A stretch of 64,000 bases of DNA, taken from the NCBI RefSeq assembly GCF_007197555.1, contig NZ_CP041614.1, positions 124,001 through 188,000 on the forward strand, in the 5' to 3' direction. The DNA is from Shewanella psychropiezotolerans. Its GTDB lineage: Bacteria; Pseudomonadota; Gammaproteobacteria; Enterobacterales; Shewanellaceae. Of the stretch, positions 39,166 to 48,601 are shown in pieces; within the stretch, counting starts at the first letter, position 1, and every line of letters starts with the position of its first letter. A model generated the notes under the pieces. That model was not told where the DNA came from, made no database searches, and saw only the letters and a program-made list of their open reading frames with translations. Both the position numbers and the translations under genes were made by a program.

Positions 39166-41208
39166 ATGAGCAACCCTTTGCTTACCAGCACCAAGTTACC
39201 CCTATTTTCGAAGATTAAACCTGAACATATTCAGGTAGCTGTAGAGCAAGGTATCGCTAACTGCCGCAGTAAAATTGATCAAGTGCTAGCCCAGTCGACT
39301 CCCTTTACCTGGGATAATTTAGTTGCCCCTCTAGAAGAGGTGGACGATGAGCTAGGCAAGATTTGGTCACCAGTTTCTCACATGAATTCTGTTGTCAGTA
39401 GTGAAGAGTGGCGCGAGGCCCATGATGCCTGTCTGCCTCTGCTGTCTGAGTACGGCACTTTCGTCGGTCAGCATCAACCACTCTATGAAGCCTACAAGTC
39501 ATTGAGAGCGTCGAGTGAATTCGAACAGATGAGCCAGGCCAAGAAACAAGTTATCGAACATAGTCTGCGTGACTTCGAGTTGTCAGGTATCGGCCTCAGC
39601 GATGAAGACAAACTCAGATATGGTGAGCTGGTCAAGCGTATGTCTGAGCTGACTAGTCGCTTTTCGAATCAGCTACTCGATGCCACTCAGGCCTGGAGTA
39701 AACTGATCACTGATGAGGGCGACTTAGCCGGTCTTCCTGAGTCTGCGATTGCCGCAGCTAAAGCCATGGCAACAGCCAAGGAGCTAGAAGGCTGGCTATT
39801 TACCTTAGATATCCCATCCTATCTCCCTGTTATGACTTACAGTGATAACCGTGACCTACGTGAAGAGTGCTACCGCGCCTTTGTGACTCGTGCATCCGAT
39901 CAGGGACCCTTCGCCGGTGAATATGATAACGGCCCCTTGATGGATGAGATTGTCGCTCTGCGCCACGAGCTAGCCCAGTTGTTAGGCTTCGAGAGCTTTG
40001 CGCATAAGTCATTGGCCACTAAGATGGCCGAAACACCTGAGCAAGTGCTGGCGTTTCTTAATGAACTTGCGAGCCGCTCTCAAGAGCAAGGCAAAACTGA
40101 GCTGGCTGAATTGACTGAGTTTGCCAAGCAAGAGTGCGATGCAAGTGATCTTCAGCCTTGGGATCTAAGTTTCTATGCCGAGAAGCTGAAACATCACAGA
40201 TATGAGATTTCTCAAGAGTTACTGCGTCCATACTTCCCTGAAGACAAGGTACTTTCGGGTTTGTTCTATACCGTGTCTCGTCTATTTGGCCTGAGTGTTA
40301 AAGAGCAGCAAGAGTTTGATAGCTGGCACAAAGATGTGCGCTTCTTCCATATTACCGATAGTGACGGTGTACATAGAGGAAGCTTCTACCTAGACCTTTA
40401 TGCCCGTGAAGGTAAGCGTGGCGGTGCCTGGATGGATGATTGTCGTGGCCGTCGCCTGACACCAAATGGTCTGCAAGATCCTGTGGCTTATTTGACCTGT
40501 AACTTCAATGCACCAGTGGACGGCAAGCCTGCCTTGTTTACTCACGATGAGGTGACCACCCTGTTTCATGAGTTTGGTCATGGTATTCACCATATGCTGA
40601 CCAAGATAGATGTTGCCGGAGTTTCTGGTATCAATGGTGTGCCTTGGGATGCGGTAGAGCTGCCTAGTCAGTTTATGGAAAACTGGTGTTTTGAGGAGGA
40701 GGCGTTAGCCGAGATATCCGGACATCATGAAACGGGTGAGCCGTTACCGAAAGCCATGTTAGATAAGATGTTAGCGGCGAAGAACTTCCAATCTGGCATG
40801 GTGATGCTGCGTCAACTCGAGTTCTCGTTATTCGATTTCAGGTTACATCTGGAATACAGCCCTAAGCAGGGTGCCAAGATTCAAGCCAAACTGGATGAAG
40901 TGCGTAGGCAAGTTGCCGTGGTCAAAGCCGCCGACTTTAATCGTTTCCAGCACAGCTTCGCCCATATCTTTGCCGGTGGTTATGCCGCAGGGTATTACAG
41001 TTACAAGTGGGCCGAAGTGCTTTCTGCCGATGCCTTCTCGCGCTTCGAAGAGGAGGGGATATTTAACTTAGGAACTGGTCGTAGCTTCCTTGAAAATATC
41101 TTACAGATGGGCGGCAGTGAAGAGCCTATGGTCTTGTTTAAACGCTTCCGTGGGCGTGAGCCTAAGATAGATGCTCTGCTGCGCCACAGTGGTATCGGCG
41201 GCGAGTAA
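39166..41208 (+). CDS. prlC: Oligopeptidase A
   Basis: A 680-residue cytoplasmic zinc metallopeptidase of family M3 that degrades short peptides, including signal peptide fragments. The active site is FHEFGHGIHHML (HExxH), with the third ligand Glu about 28 residues later in WDAVELPSQFMENW. GGAWMDDCRGRR and FAGGYAAGYYSYKW are family markers. The length matches the E. coli enzyme (680). It has its own heat-shock-type promoter and a strong terminator. Confidence 0.97.
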   Translation: MSNPLLTSTKLPLFSKIKPEHIQVAVEQGIANCRSKIDQVLAQSTPFTWDNLVAPLEEVDDELGKIWSPVSHMNSVVSSEEWREAHDACLPLLSEYGTFVGQHQPLYEAYKSLRASSEFEQMSQAKKQVIEHSLRDFELSGIGLSDEDKLRYGELVKRMSELTSRFSNQLLDATQAWSKLITDEGDLAGLPESAIAAAKAMATAKELEGWLFTLDIPSYLPVMTYSDNRDLREECYRAFVTRASDQGPFAGEYDNGPLMDEIVALRHELAQLLGFESFAHKSLATKMAETPEQVLAFLNELASRSQEQGKTELAELTEFAKQECDASDLQPWDLSFYAEKLKHHRYEISQELLRPYFPEDKVLSGLFYTVSRLFGLSVKEQQEFDSWHKDVRFFHITDSDGVHRGSFYLDLYAREGKRGGAWMDDCRGRRLTPNGLQDPVAYLTCNFNAPVDGKPALFTHDEVTTLFHEFGHGIHHMLTKIDVAGVSGINGVPWDAVELPSQFMENWCFEEEALAEISGHHETGEPLPKAMLDKMLAAKNFQSGMVMLRQLEFSLFDFRLHLEYSPKQGAKIQAKLDEVRRQVAVVKAADFNRFQHSFAHIFAGGYAAGYYSYKWAEVLSADAFSRFEEEGIFNLGTGRSFLENILQMGGSEEPMVLFKRFRGREPKIDALLRHSGIGGE

Positions 41209-41244
41209 AAAGCTGGCTTAGCTTCTATGCTGTACCAGTTATTA

Positions 41245-41274
41245 AAATGCCAATCGGTTTTCCGATTGGCATTT
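41245..41274 (+). terminator. Terminator of prlC
   Basis: A 13-bp perfect hairpin, AAATGCCAATCGG, loop TTTT and its complement, then T residues. Confidence 0.85.
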
Positions 41275-41376
41275 TTATTGGCTGTTTAACGATGATTTGA
41301 GTCGGTAACTTAGCGCTTTGGGGCGTTTTTTAAGATAGGAATGTTGAGACATATACCGACTGGAATGAGATCTCGA

Positions 41377-41814
41377 TCAGTCGAGCCTTTCTAAGGTGAA
41401 AACTTTCTTGGATTGAGTTTCAGTGACTGTTCCGTCTTCCTGAGTATTACTAGACCAGGATTCAATGCCTCCTAAGATCACTTTTTCATGGGGTACAAGT
41501 TTCAGGCTTGTCATGATTTGATTACTGAATGCAAATTCTGGCTCTGCACCTGTTTCAGATCCAGGTAGTGATTCTATGGAGTGGCGGAAAAATTTAGCAT
41601 CAACATCAAAAGTATCTTCTCCCATATTTCTGATGGTGATGTCATGTTTTTGGTCTTTAAACGTTAACTCTTCTCCGAATAGGCTTGCTGATATCTTGAT
41701 GTCTACAGATGTCGCTGTTTCATAGAGGTATATCTCGGTCTGTCTATCCTGCGCATTCGAATTTAGCGTGATGAACAGCATAGATAAAACCATTATCATA
41801 AGTGTTGATTTCAT
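41377..41814 (-). CDS. Hypothetical exported protein, 145 residues
   Basis: Begins with a signal peptide (1-21, ending NSNA). The rest is beta-rich with no cysteines and no known motif; it ends KKVFTLERLD. It stands alone on the minus strand between prlC and a thioesterase-like gene. Function unknown. Confidence 0.6.
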   Translation of the reverse strand: MKSTLMIMVLSMLFITLNSNAQDRQTEIYLYETATSVDIKISASLFGEELTFKDQKHDITIRNMGEDTFDVDAKFFRHSIESLPGSETGAEPEFAFSNQIMTSLKLVPHEKVILGGIESWSSNTQEDGTVTETQSKKVFTLERLD

Positions 41815-42072
41815 AAAATAATAATCTTATATCGGAGGCCAAATGGCTCTTGGTTTTTTTAAGGAAGTGATAAATACCATTTAACACTGATAAATACCAG
41901 AATGCTGCGATTAAATCTTAAGGCTTGGATATGCCCTTACTCTTACATTAGCAACTTGTGATCTGGTATGACCTCTGTTAGCCTTTCGAGCTCTTTAAAG
42001 TAGCATGTATTAAATGCCGTTTTTTAAGTATCGTTTTAAGTATGTTTTAAGTATTAGTTGTAAGGACTGTGA

Positions 42073-42603
42073 ATGAATCTCTATTTCAGGTTAATTTGGC
42101 TTTTTGTCTGGCGAGTACGCCATTGTAATTCTATCGGTTTCCTCGACACCAGCCGTATCACCTATCGTGCCTTGCCCTTTGATTGTGATATTAATTTGCA
42201 TGTGACTAACTCAAGATATCCGGCATTTCTGGATCTTGCCCGTACCTATATGATGGCCGAGATGGGGTTCCTGAAGAAGTTCATCAAGATGAAATGGATG
42301 CCAATCGTCAATGCCGCCGAATTTACCTACATCAGAGACATCAAGCCCTTCACTAAGTTCGAGATAGAGACCAAGCTGGTGGGCTGGGATGAGAAATACT
42401 TTTATATCGAACAAAGGTTTGTCAGTGGCGCTACCCTACACTGCATCGTACATGTACGCGGCGTGTTTGTGTGTCGAGGTAAGCAAGTCCCCATAGAGAC
42501 GATGATCAAAGAAGTTAACTTCGAAGGTCCGGCCCCGGAACTTCCCCCGGAAGTGATTAAGTGGAAGCAGTTTCTACAACTGAAGAAAGAGCGGAATATT
42601 TAA
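42073..42603 (+). CDS. Hotdog-fold thioesterase-like protein
   Basis: A 176-residue protein of the THEM6 / 4-hydroxybenzoyl-CoA thioesterase-like group. The segment FDCDINLHVTNSRYPAFLDLAR carries the typical D-x-N-x-H-V-N-hotdog helix motif, followed by beta strands KFEIETKLVGWDEKYFYIEQRF. A hydrophobic N-terminus (about 5-14) may be a membrane contact. An acyl-CoA thioesterase role is likely, the substrate unknown. Confidence 0.75.
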   Translation: MNLYFRLIWLFVWRVRHCNSIGFLDTSRITYRALPFDCDINLHVTNSRYPAFLDLARTYMMAEMGFLKKFIKMKWMPIVNAAEFTYIRDIKPFTKFEIETKLVGWDEKYFYIEQRFVSGATLHCIVHVRGVFVCRGKQVPIETMIKEVNFEGPAPELPPEVIKWKQFLQLKKERNI

Positions 42604-42629
42604 AAGTTACTAGAATCTAGGTACTTATC

Positions 42630-43280
42630 CTAAGGTATTGGCCTCCTTCCTGAGAGGACTTCTATTTGTGCCAGAACGACCTCTTCTGTTACCTGTTGAA
42701 ATGCGCCTCTTAATTGAGCCTGATGCCAGTATCTGTCCAAGTTGTCATATTCAAATAACTTAAAATGGTCTTGTGCGCAATACAGGCACGGGAAAAGCGC
42801 GCAGTCTGCCAAGGTTAAACTATCGCCACATAACCAGTGATTATGTTCTAACAAGGCATCTAAGTAATGAAGAAAGCGGTTAATGTCATTTTCTAAATAC
42901 TTAATGCGTATCTGATTATTGTCACCAGACTCGAGTTTTTGGCGTTCGAGTTCAAATAATATATTACTGAAATCTTGATCTATCAGGCGGTCTTGTAAGC
43001 GCGTATCCAGAGCGACTTTCTGTTCTCTAGGTAGCAAGCGAGTGCCAGTGGAAAATTCATGATCGACATATTCTATAATAATGCTCGATTCAGGAATTAA
43101 CTCTCCGGCCTTGGTCTTGAGGAGTGGCACCTTACCCGGAGGATAAAACTGACTGAACTCTTTGCGGGAAAAAGGATCGGTGAGTTCTATGATTCTTGGG
43201 TAGAAGTTGGCTTGTTTTTCGTAGAGGGCAATAAGGACTTTCTGTGAATAGCGGGAAAGTGGATGATAAAACAGCTCCAT
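42630..43280 (-). CDS. Glutathione S-transferase family protein
   Basis: A 216-residue protein with an N-terminal thioredoxin-like domain (MELFYHPLSRYSQKVLIALYEK; PGKVPLLKT with the cis-proline; PESSIIIEYVD contacting glutathione) and an all-helical C-terminal domain with LCGDSLTLADCALFP. Ser-9 or nearby Tyr could be catalytic. Converges with the thioesterase-like gene. Confidence 0.85.
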   Translation of the reverse strand: MELFYHPLSRYSQKVLIALYEKQANFYPRIIELTDPFSRKEFSQFYPPGKVPLLKTKAGELIPESSIIIEYVDHEFSTGTRLLPREQKVALDTRLQDRLIDQDFSNILFELERQKLESGDNNQIRIKYLENDINRFLHYLDALLEHNHWLCGDSLTLADCALFPCLYCAQDHFKLFEYDNLDRYWHQAQLRGAFQQVTEEVVLAQIEVLSGRRPIP

Positions 43281-43370
43281 CAGCTATCGCCCTCAAAGAT
43301 AAAAGTAAGTCCTATAGATAACTTTAGTCGCTACAGTTTAGAGCGCAAACCCATAAGCTATCCGAGTATG

Positions 43371-43471
43371 ATACCAATTCCATTAAATTTATGATTAATT
43401 CAGAGCTTTCTCAGGGCTTTAAATTCAAGGCGCATTGTTGAAGAAATGGTTATTCCCTTTTGAGGCCATTC
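43371..43471. repeat. Half copy of the palindromic repeat
   Basis: Contains TTCAAGGCGCATTG, GAAGAAATGGTTATTCCC and TTTTGAGGCCATT in the order of the left arm of the full copies; the right arm is missing. It ends next to a 22-bp duplication of the adjoining LysR gene's last codons (43473-43494 against 43496-43517). Confidence 0.7.
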
Positions 43472-43491
43472 AGCCTTTAGCCGTTTTTCAA

Positions 43492-44403
43492 TTAAGCCTT
43501 TAGCCGCTCTTCAATAAAGTCGAGAAAAGCCTTCACCTTAGGTGGTACCACATCGTTGAACGGGTGAGTTGCGTAGATGACTCCCTCTTGTAGATGATAG
43601 TCGGACAAAATGTGCACCAAGTGTTTGCTGGCTATCTGAGGCTGGGCTAAATAACTTGGTAATATTCCAATGCCGAGCCCTTGCTTGATTAGGCTCATGA
43701 CCCCTAAGTTACTATTACAGCTGATAAATGGATTGATATTGAGTGTAAACTTATCGCCATAGCTATTTTTGATCTGACATCGTTTAGGGAGTTGATTCGA
43801 CGCCTGCAACACCCATTGGTGCATCTGTAGCATATCCGGGTGTAGTGGCGAACCATGTTGTTCAAGGTATTGCGGACTGGCGACAAGATATTCATCGAAT
43901 TGTGCTAGTTTGATGGCTTCTATTTGTGGAACTATCTGGGCATCAGCCTGAATCGCTATGTCGATCTTATTCTCTCGAAGACTCATGTGTCGATCTTCGA
44001 GCTGTATCGAAATGTGTATCTTAGGATGAAGTCGATGAAACGCCCCTATATGCTTGATCAGATCGTGTTCACCGAAACAAATCGGAGCTAAAATTTTAAT
44101 ACTGCCATGTAGCTCAATGTCATCGGGGTGAGTCGCATTTTCGGCCTGTTTGGCCAGCTGAAGCAGTTCGGCACAATAATAATAGAAATTTTGACCCTCA
44201 TGGGTGAGCGCCATTTTTCTCGTGGTTCTCTGAATCAACTGTGTTTCACATCTTAGCTCTAATTTCTTCAGATGTTGACTGACCATGGATCGACTAATAC
44301 CCAGTTCCTCAGCTGCAGCGGTGAGGGATCCTTGTTCGACGACGTTTGCAAAGACTAGCATTCTATACAGTTGCCCAGCGTCCATAGATTCTCCCAATGA
44401 CAA
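43492..44403 (-). CDS. LysR-type transcriptional regulator
   Basis: A 303-residue regulator. The helix-turn-helix is FANVVEQGSLTAAAEELGISRSMVSQHLKKLE, and the effector domain (about 95-300) is of the CrgA/DsdC-like class common in Shewanella. It diverges from the glycosylase gene; the regulated gene is not obvious. The last codons (IEERLKA) are repeated just beyond the stop. Confidence 0.88.
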   Translation of the reverse strand: MSLGESMDAGQLYRMLVFANVVEQGSLTAAAEELGISRSMVSQHLKKLELRCETQLIQRTTRKMALTHEGQNFYYYCAELLQLAKQAENATHPDDIELHGSIKILAPICFGEHDLIKHIGAFHRLHPKIHISIQLEDRHMSLRENKIDIAIQADAQIVPQIEAIKLAQFDEYLVASPQYLEQHGSPLHPDMLQMHQWVLQASNQLPKRCQIKNSYGDKFTLNINPFISCNSNLGVMSLIKQGLGIGILPSYLAQPQIASKHLVHILSDYHLQEGVIYATHPFNDVVPPKVKAFLDFIEERLKA

Positions 44404-44597
44404 AATAACCGATAGTTAAATCGTAGTAACTAAACTTGCCGATAAATATTGATTGTTTATTAATTGGCTCGTTATTAAAACTAGATGTTTGCTCGGTTTT
44501 TGTCCAGTATCATTGGAGTCTCTAAGGGAAGTCATTGCTTTCTGTATTATATTTCTTACTATGGACAGATTATTTAGTTAGGAATCGATATTTCAAT

Positions 44598-45287
44598 ATG
44601 AGTCGACAAGAATCTTTCTCTGCCATCTATCAAAGAGCCAGTGACCGCAAAGGTGGTGATGAAGGCCTGGAAAGCCTGCTAGAGGTGACTCTCAGTGTCG
44701 ATGAGATAGGTGAGTATAACGATGCTCAACTGCTGTCTGAGATGAGCAAGAAGGTGTTTCAGTCAGGGTTTGTTTGGCGCATCGTCGAGAATAAATGGCC
44801 TGCCTACGAGAAAGCCTTTTTCGGTTTCGAGCCTATGAAGGTGCTGATGCTATCGCCTGAGCAGTTACATGATAGGGCCAGCGATGTGACACTTATCAGA
44901 CACATGAAGAAGACCATGGCCATCTATGATAATGCGCTGATGATTCAAGATATTGCCAGAGAGCATGGCAGCTTGGCCGAATATATCGCCAACTGGCCTG
45001 GTGAGGATATTATCGGCTTATGGGCACAGCTTAAACGCAGAGGCACTCGACTTGGTGGTAATACGGGTCCCTACTTTCTGCGAGCCATGGGCAAGGATAC
45101 CTTCCTGTTAACCAGTGATGTGCAAGCTTATATGAAAGCGCACAAGCTGGTGGACTTTGGTTTCAGCTCAAAGAGTGGGCTCAAACAAGTGCAAGCAGTA
45201 TTCAACACCTGGCAACAAGAGTCAGGCCGTAGCCTTGCCAATATCAGCCGCATTCTGGCCTGTGGCGTAGGGGATAATAGGGTTTAG
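44598..45287 (+). CDS. DNA-3-methyladenine glycosylase I-like protein
   Basis: A 229-residue protein from ATG 44598; a longer open frame from 44535 (TTG) is less likely. SKKVFQSGFVWRIVENKWPAYEKAF and VTLIRHMKKTMAIYDNA fit the adenine glycosylase (Tag) fold, but the Tag zinc ligands at the N-terminus (Cys) are absent, so this is a diverged subgroup. Removal of alkylated adenine from DNA is inferred. Confidence 0.78.
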   Translation: MSRQESFSAIYQRASDRKGGDEGLESLLEVTLSVDEIGEYNDAQLLSEMSKKVFQSGFVWRIVENKWPAYEKAFFGFEPMKVLMLSPEQLHDRASDVTLIRHMKKTMAIYDNALMIQDIAREHGSLAEYIANWPGEDIIGLWAQLKRRGTRLGGNTGPYFLRAMGKDTFLLTSDVQAYMKAHKLVDFGFSSKSGLKQVQAVFNTWQQESGRSLANISRILACGVGDNRV

Positions 45288-45437
45288 GTTTTTTCTACGA
45301 GCTGTAAGTTTTAAGTGAAAGAAAAGCTTGAGGTGGCTATGTAGTATTTTACTTGGTTATGAACAGACTACTATGATGCAGGCTTGATAGGTCATTATCT
45401 AAGCCTGCTTGAAATATGCGATGAGACTAAGTGCTAA

Positions 45438-45839
45438 TTATGGACTGACAGGCGTTTCATGTAGATAAAGCCAACGTAATTTCTCACCAGTTGTATCAAT
45501 GATTGCTGTTCCAAGACGCTCTGTAGTCTGAGCATATTCATGGTGGATTTCTCGGTAGCGGATCGTCACTATGCCATTCTCGTCGAAGACTGGCATAACA
45601 TCCTTAATGATTATCTCTAACTCAGGGCGTTTTCCTAAAGCACTATTGAACAGCTGTGTTACCTGAGGTAAACCGACGACGATGCCTTGTTGAGTGATCA
45701 TGGTAAATTTCGGATCGAAATACGTTAGTAGCTCGGATAAGGCGTTTTTTCCTCTTTCTTTTGAATGAGTAAAAACCTGATGGATCAATTGATGGATTGT
45801 GTGCACGCTTTCTGTGGCGAGTATTTTTGTATTTTTCAT
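45438..45839 (-). CDS. NTF2-like (SnoaL/DUF4440) protein
   Basis: A 133-residue protein with the helix-sheet pattern of the nuclear transport factor 2 superfamily (ELLTYFDPKFTMITQQG, GLPQVTQLFNSALGKRPELEIIIKDV, VTIRYREIHHEYA). It follows the MFS gene by 9 bp and is probably cotranscribed with it. No catalytic residue can be assigned. Confidence 0.7.
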   Translation of the reverse strand: MKNTKILATESVHTIHQLIHQVFTHSKERGKNALSELLTYFDPKFTMITQQGIVVGLPQVTQLFNSALGKRPELEIIIKDVMPVFDENGIVTIRYREIHHEYAQTTERLGTAIIDTTGEKLRWLYLHETPVSP

Positions 45840-45848
45840 TGAAGTACC

Positions 45849-47189
45849 TTAGTTTAGATTTTTGATGTACAAGAGTGGCAATATGCCAATCAGGGCGGCG
45901 ATTAAATATGTAAGGTGATAGGCTTCGATTTTTGGGAGCTGCAAGGCAACACATAGCAGATTAAAGACCATGGTAAAGAAAGCTGCTCCGACGCAGAAAG
46001 ATACCTGTCGATTGATGTTCCAGATCACGCTGCCTTTTGACATTTGATGTTTATCAAAATCCATCAATGCGGTTGTCTGTGCACAGTTAGCTCCTAAGCC
46101 TCCGCCAATGCCCATCAGTGTGTACGCCAGCATGATTACCATGAGTGGTGAGCCTGGGTGAACCCATAGCAAGGTAGATATACCTGCGCTGTGTAGTATT
46201 AAGCTACTGATAAATAGCTTGTTTGGTCCAATTCTGTTGTAGCTCCGGCCACAGAACATCATGGCAATAAGAGCTCCAAAACCATAGAGAATCATAAACA
46301 TACCGGTTTTATCTGCGCTGAAATTCAATATGTCTTGTAAGAAAAATATATTGAGCAGATTAACGCCGGTAAATACCCCAGGAATGGCGTAATAGATGAT
46401 GACCGACAAGGTCAGCTTGTTATTTTTGAGTAGGCTTAGGTTAATAATGGCGTCTTCATGGTTTTTGTCGTGTTTGATATAAAGTAGGGTAAGTGCCGCC
46501 ACTGTGGGCAGGGTGAATACCCCAACTAAGCTATTTTGATCGTTAGCATAAACTGACATTCCCATTAGCAGTGCAGTTAACGCTACACTTACAAGTAGCA
46601 ACCCCCAGATATCTGGCTTTGAGACTGCGGCCCTTCTTTCATTTCGAATCCAGTTCCATGCTAGCAGGCACACCAGTATTGAGAGCGGAGCATTACTGAA
46701 AAATACCCAGCGCCAAGAGAAGTGTTCGACAATAATCCCTCCTATCATTGGTGAGATTGCAGGGGCAATTAATGCTACCGCCATCACTAAGGTAGAAACT
46801 TTGGCTCGCTGACTATTTTTGAATTGGCTGAAGGTCAGTGATTGTCCTATGGGGATCATAAGGCCCGCACCTAATCCTTGGATAAATCGCCAGCTGACGA
46901 GTTCATAAAAACTGCTTGAAAAACCACATAAGAGCACTGAAATGGTAAATAAGGCCATAGATAGGCTGATAATATTCCTTGGCCCAAACCGGCTGGCTAA
47001 CCAAGGGCTGATGGGAATGATTAAAGTCATTCCCAGGATATAAGCATTGGCAACCCAAGCTACGGTTGAGGTATCGGTGTGGAATTCACTGGCAATCGAA
47101 GGCAGGGCGATTGCCAACATGAAGATATTAATGCAGTCGATAAAGAAACCGAGTAAAAAAACCAGTGTTATTTGGTAGCGATAAGTCAT
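45849..47189 (-). CDS. MFS drug efflux transporter, DHA2-like
   Basis: A 446-residue membrane protein with about 12-14 helices. It has WVANAYILGMTLIIPISPWLASRFGPRN (helix 2 and motif A region) and APAISPMIGGIIVEHFSWRWVFFSNAP (the efflux-specific motif C), typical of EmrB/QacA proteins. Expected to export toxic compounds with protons. The divergent LysR gene at 47500 probably regulates it and the NTF2-like gene that follows. Confidence 0.83.
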   Translation of the reverse strand: MTYRYQITLVFLLGFFIDCINIFMLAIALPSIASEFHTDTSTVAWVANAYILGMTLIIPISPWLASRFGPRNIISLSMALFTISVLLCGFSSSFYELVSWRFIQGLGAGLMIPIGQSLTFSQFKNSQRAKVSTLVMAVALIAPAISPMIGGIIVEHFSWRWVFFSNAPLSILVCLLAWNWIRNERRAAVSKPDIWGLLLVSVALTALLMGMSVYANDQNSLVGVFTLPTVAALTLLYIKHDKNHEDAIINLSLLKNNKLTLSVIIYYAIPGVFTGVNLLNIFFLQDILNFSADKTGMFMILYGFGALIAMMFCGRSYNRIGPNKLFISSLILHSAGISTLLWVHPGSPLMVIMLAYTLMGIGGGLGANCAQTTALMDFDKHQMSKGSVIWNINRQVSFCVGAAFFTMVFNLLCVALQLPKIEAYHLTYLIAALIGILPLLYIKNLN

Positions 47190-47499
47190 CTTGTATGCCT
47201 CTTATGTGTAAGGTGAATGTATAGGGGGATCAGATGACCAGAGAGATCTGAACACTGAGTCTTCGAGTTTTCATAGTGCGGCAGACTGGATTAGTGATTT
47301 TTAGCTAATCTAGTCCCGAAGGTTCTGGTTCCCTCATTACTGGCTTGGTCTATCACTCTATTTTCTTCTACGGTTATGAGCGCCATAAACCATCCTCAAT
47401 GTTGGATTTATATTGTCGGTAGATTAAATGGTTCAATAAATGTGAGCAATAATCTAAAATTCACAACATTAGTGATTAATTCTGAACAATGAGAACGTC
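47190..47499. other. Divergent regulatory region of the MFS and LysR genes
   Basis: 310 bp between divergent genes. It must hold both promoters and the LysR binding site; I cannot place them precisely. No coding sequence is supported. Confidence 0.45.
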
Positions 47500-48402
47500 A
47501 TGGATCTTCTTAAATCGATATCTACCTTTCAATTAGTGGTTGAATATAAGAGTTTCTCCGGTGCGGCCCATGCTATGAATTTAGTTCCCTCTGCAGTGAG
47601 TCGACAGGTGAGTGAGCTAGAAAAGTGGTTGGGAGTACGCTTATTGCAGCGGACAACGCGGAGCATAGGCTTAACTAGCGAAGGGCGAAGTTATTTGGCA
47701 CAGATGGCGTTGATTAGCCAGAGCGTGGCGGAGCTAAAAGGGGCGATTCCATCCAGTACAGAATTAAAGGGCGACTTAAGGATTACGGCGCCATTAATTC
47801 TAGGGAAATATGTTTTGCCATCTGTGTTATCGCAATTTTCAAACCAGCATCCAGAGGTTAACCTGTCACTTTTTTTGACGAATAGAAACGTAAATTTGGC
47901 CGAAGAGGGTTATGATCTGGCACTGCGAGTAGGTAATTTACCTGACTCAGGTTTGATTGCGCGCACGCTAGGAGAGTACCAGATCAAAACCCTCGCATCT
48001 CCCAGCTATCTGGAGCGTTATGGCGTCATTCTTACCCCACAGGAACTGAAAGGTCATCGGTGTTTGATTAATAATGCGAGACATACTCCGAGGCGCTGGC
48101 TTTATCAAATTGACGATAATCCTATACAAGTAAAAGTGCATGGCGACATTGAGTCGAATGATTCTGAATGCTTACTGGAATTTTGTTTGCAAGGTCAGGG
48201 GATCATACAGTTGCCGACTTTCCAAGTTAGGCGCTTGATCGAACAGGGAGAATTGGTTGAACTAATACCTGAGTACAGCGCTCCCCCTCAGCAGGTTTCT
48301 TTACTATTTACCAGCAATAAGCTGATGGGGCCAGTACAGCGAGCCTTAATTGATTTTCTGGTAGATTTTTTCCATAAAAATCCGGTAGCAAGGGGAAATT
48401 AA
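47500..48402 (+). CDS. LysR-type regulator next to the efflux gene
   Basis: A 300-residue regulator with the helix-turn-helix FSGAAHAMNLVPSAVSRQVSELEKWLGVRLLQRTTRSIGLT and an effector-binding domain (about 90-295). Its divergence from the MFS gene is the usual layout for a regulator of its neighbour. Confidence 0.9.
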   Translation: MDLLKSISTFQLVVEYKSFSGAAHAMNLVPSAVSRQVSELEKWLGVRLLQRTTRSIGLTSEGRSYLAQMALISQSVAELKGAIPSSTELKGDLRITAPLILGKYVLPSVLSQFSNQHPEVNLSLFLTNRNVNLAEEGYDLALRVGNLPDSGLIARTLGEYQIKTLASPSYLERYGVILTPQELKGHRCLINNARHTPRRWLYQIDDNPIQVKVHGDIESNDSECLLEFCLQGQGIIQLPTFQVRRLIEQGELVELIPEYSAPPQQVSLLFTSNKLMGPVQRALIDFLVDFFHKNPVARGN

Positions 48403-48469
48403 TTACTCATCTCAATAAATTATCTATGAGTTGCATAGTCCTTTTGCTTTATCTGGAAGGGTACAGCAT

Positions 48470-48497
48470 AAAAAAGGCCAGCCTGGAGTAGGCTGGC
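48470..48497 (-). terminator. Terminator of the TorF-like gene
   Basis: Minus strand GCCAGCCT, a 5-base loop and AGGCTGGC, followed by CTTTTTT. It also ends transcription coming from the LysR side. Confidence 0.75.
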
Positions 48498-48601
48498 GAA
48501 AGTTTGTCAAAAGTTAAGCAATAGATAGCGACGTGTATTGAACTGTGTATTGAGCTAGGTTGCAGGGTAAAACTGTTTCTAAGCACTTATATAAAACTAT
48601 T

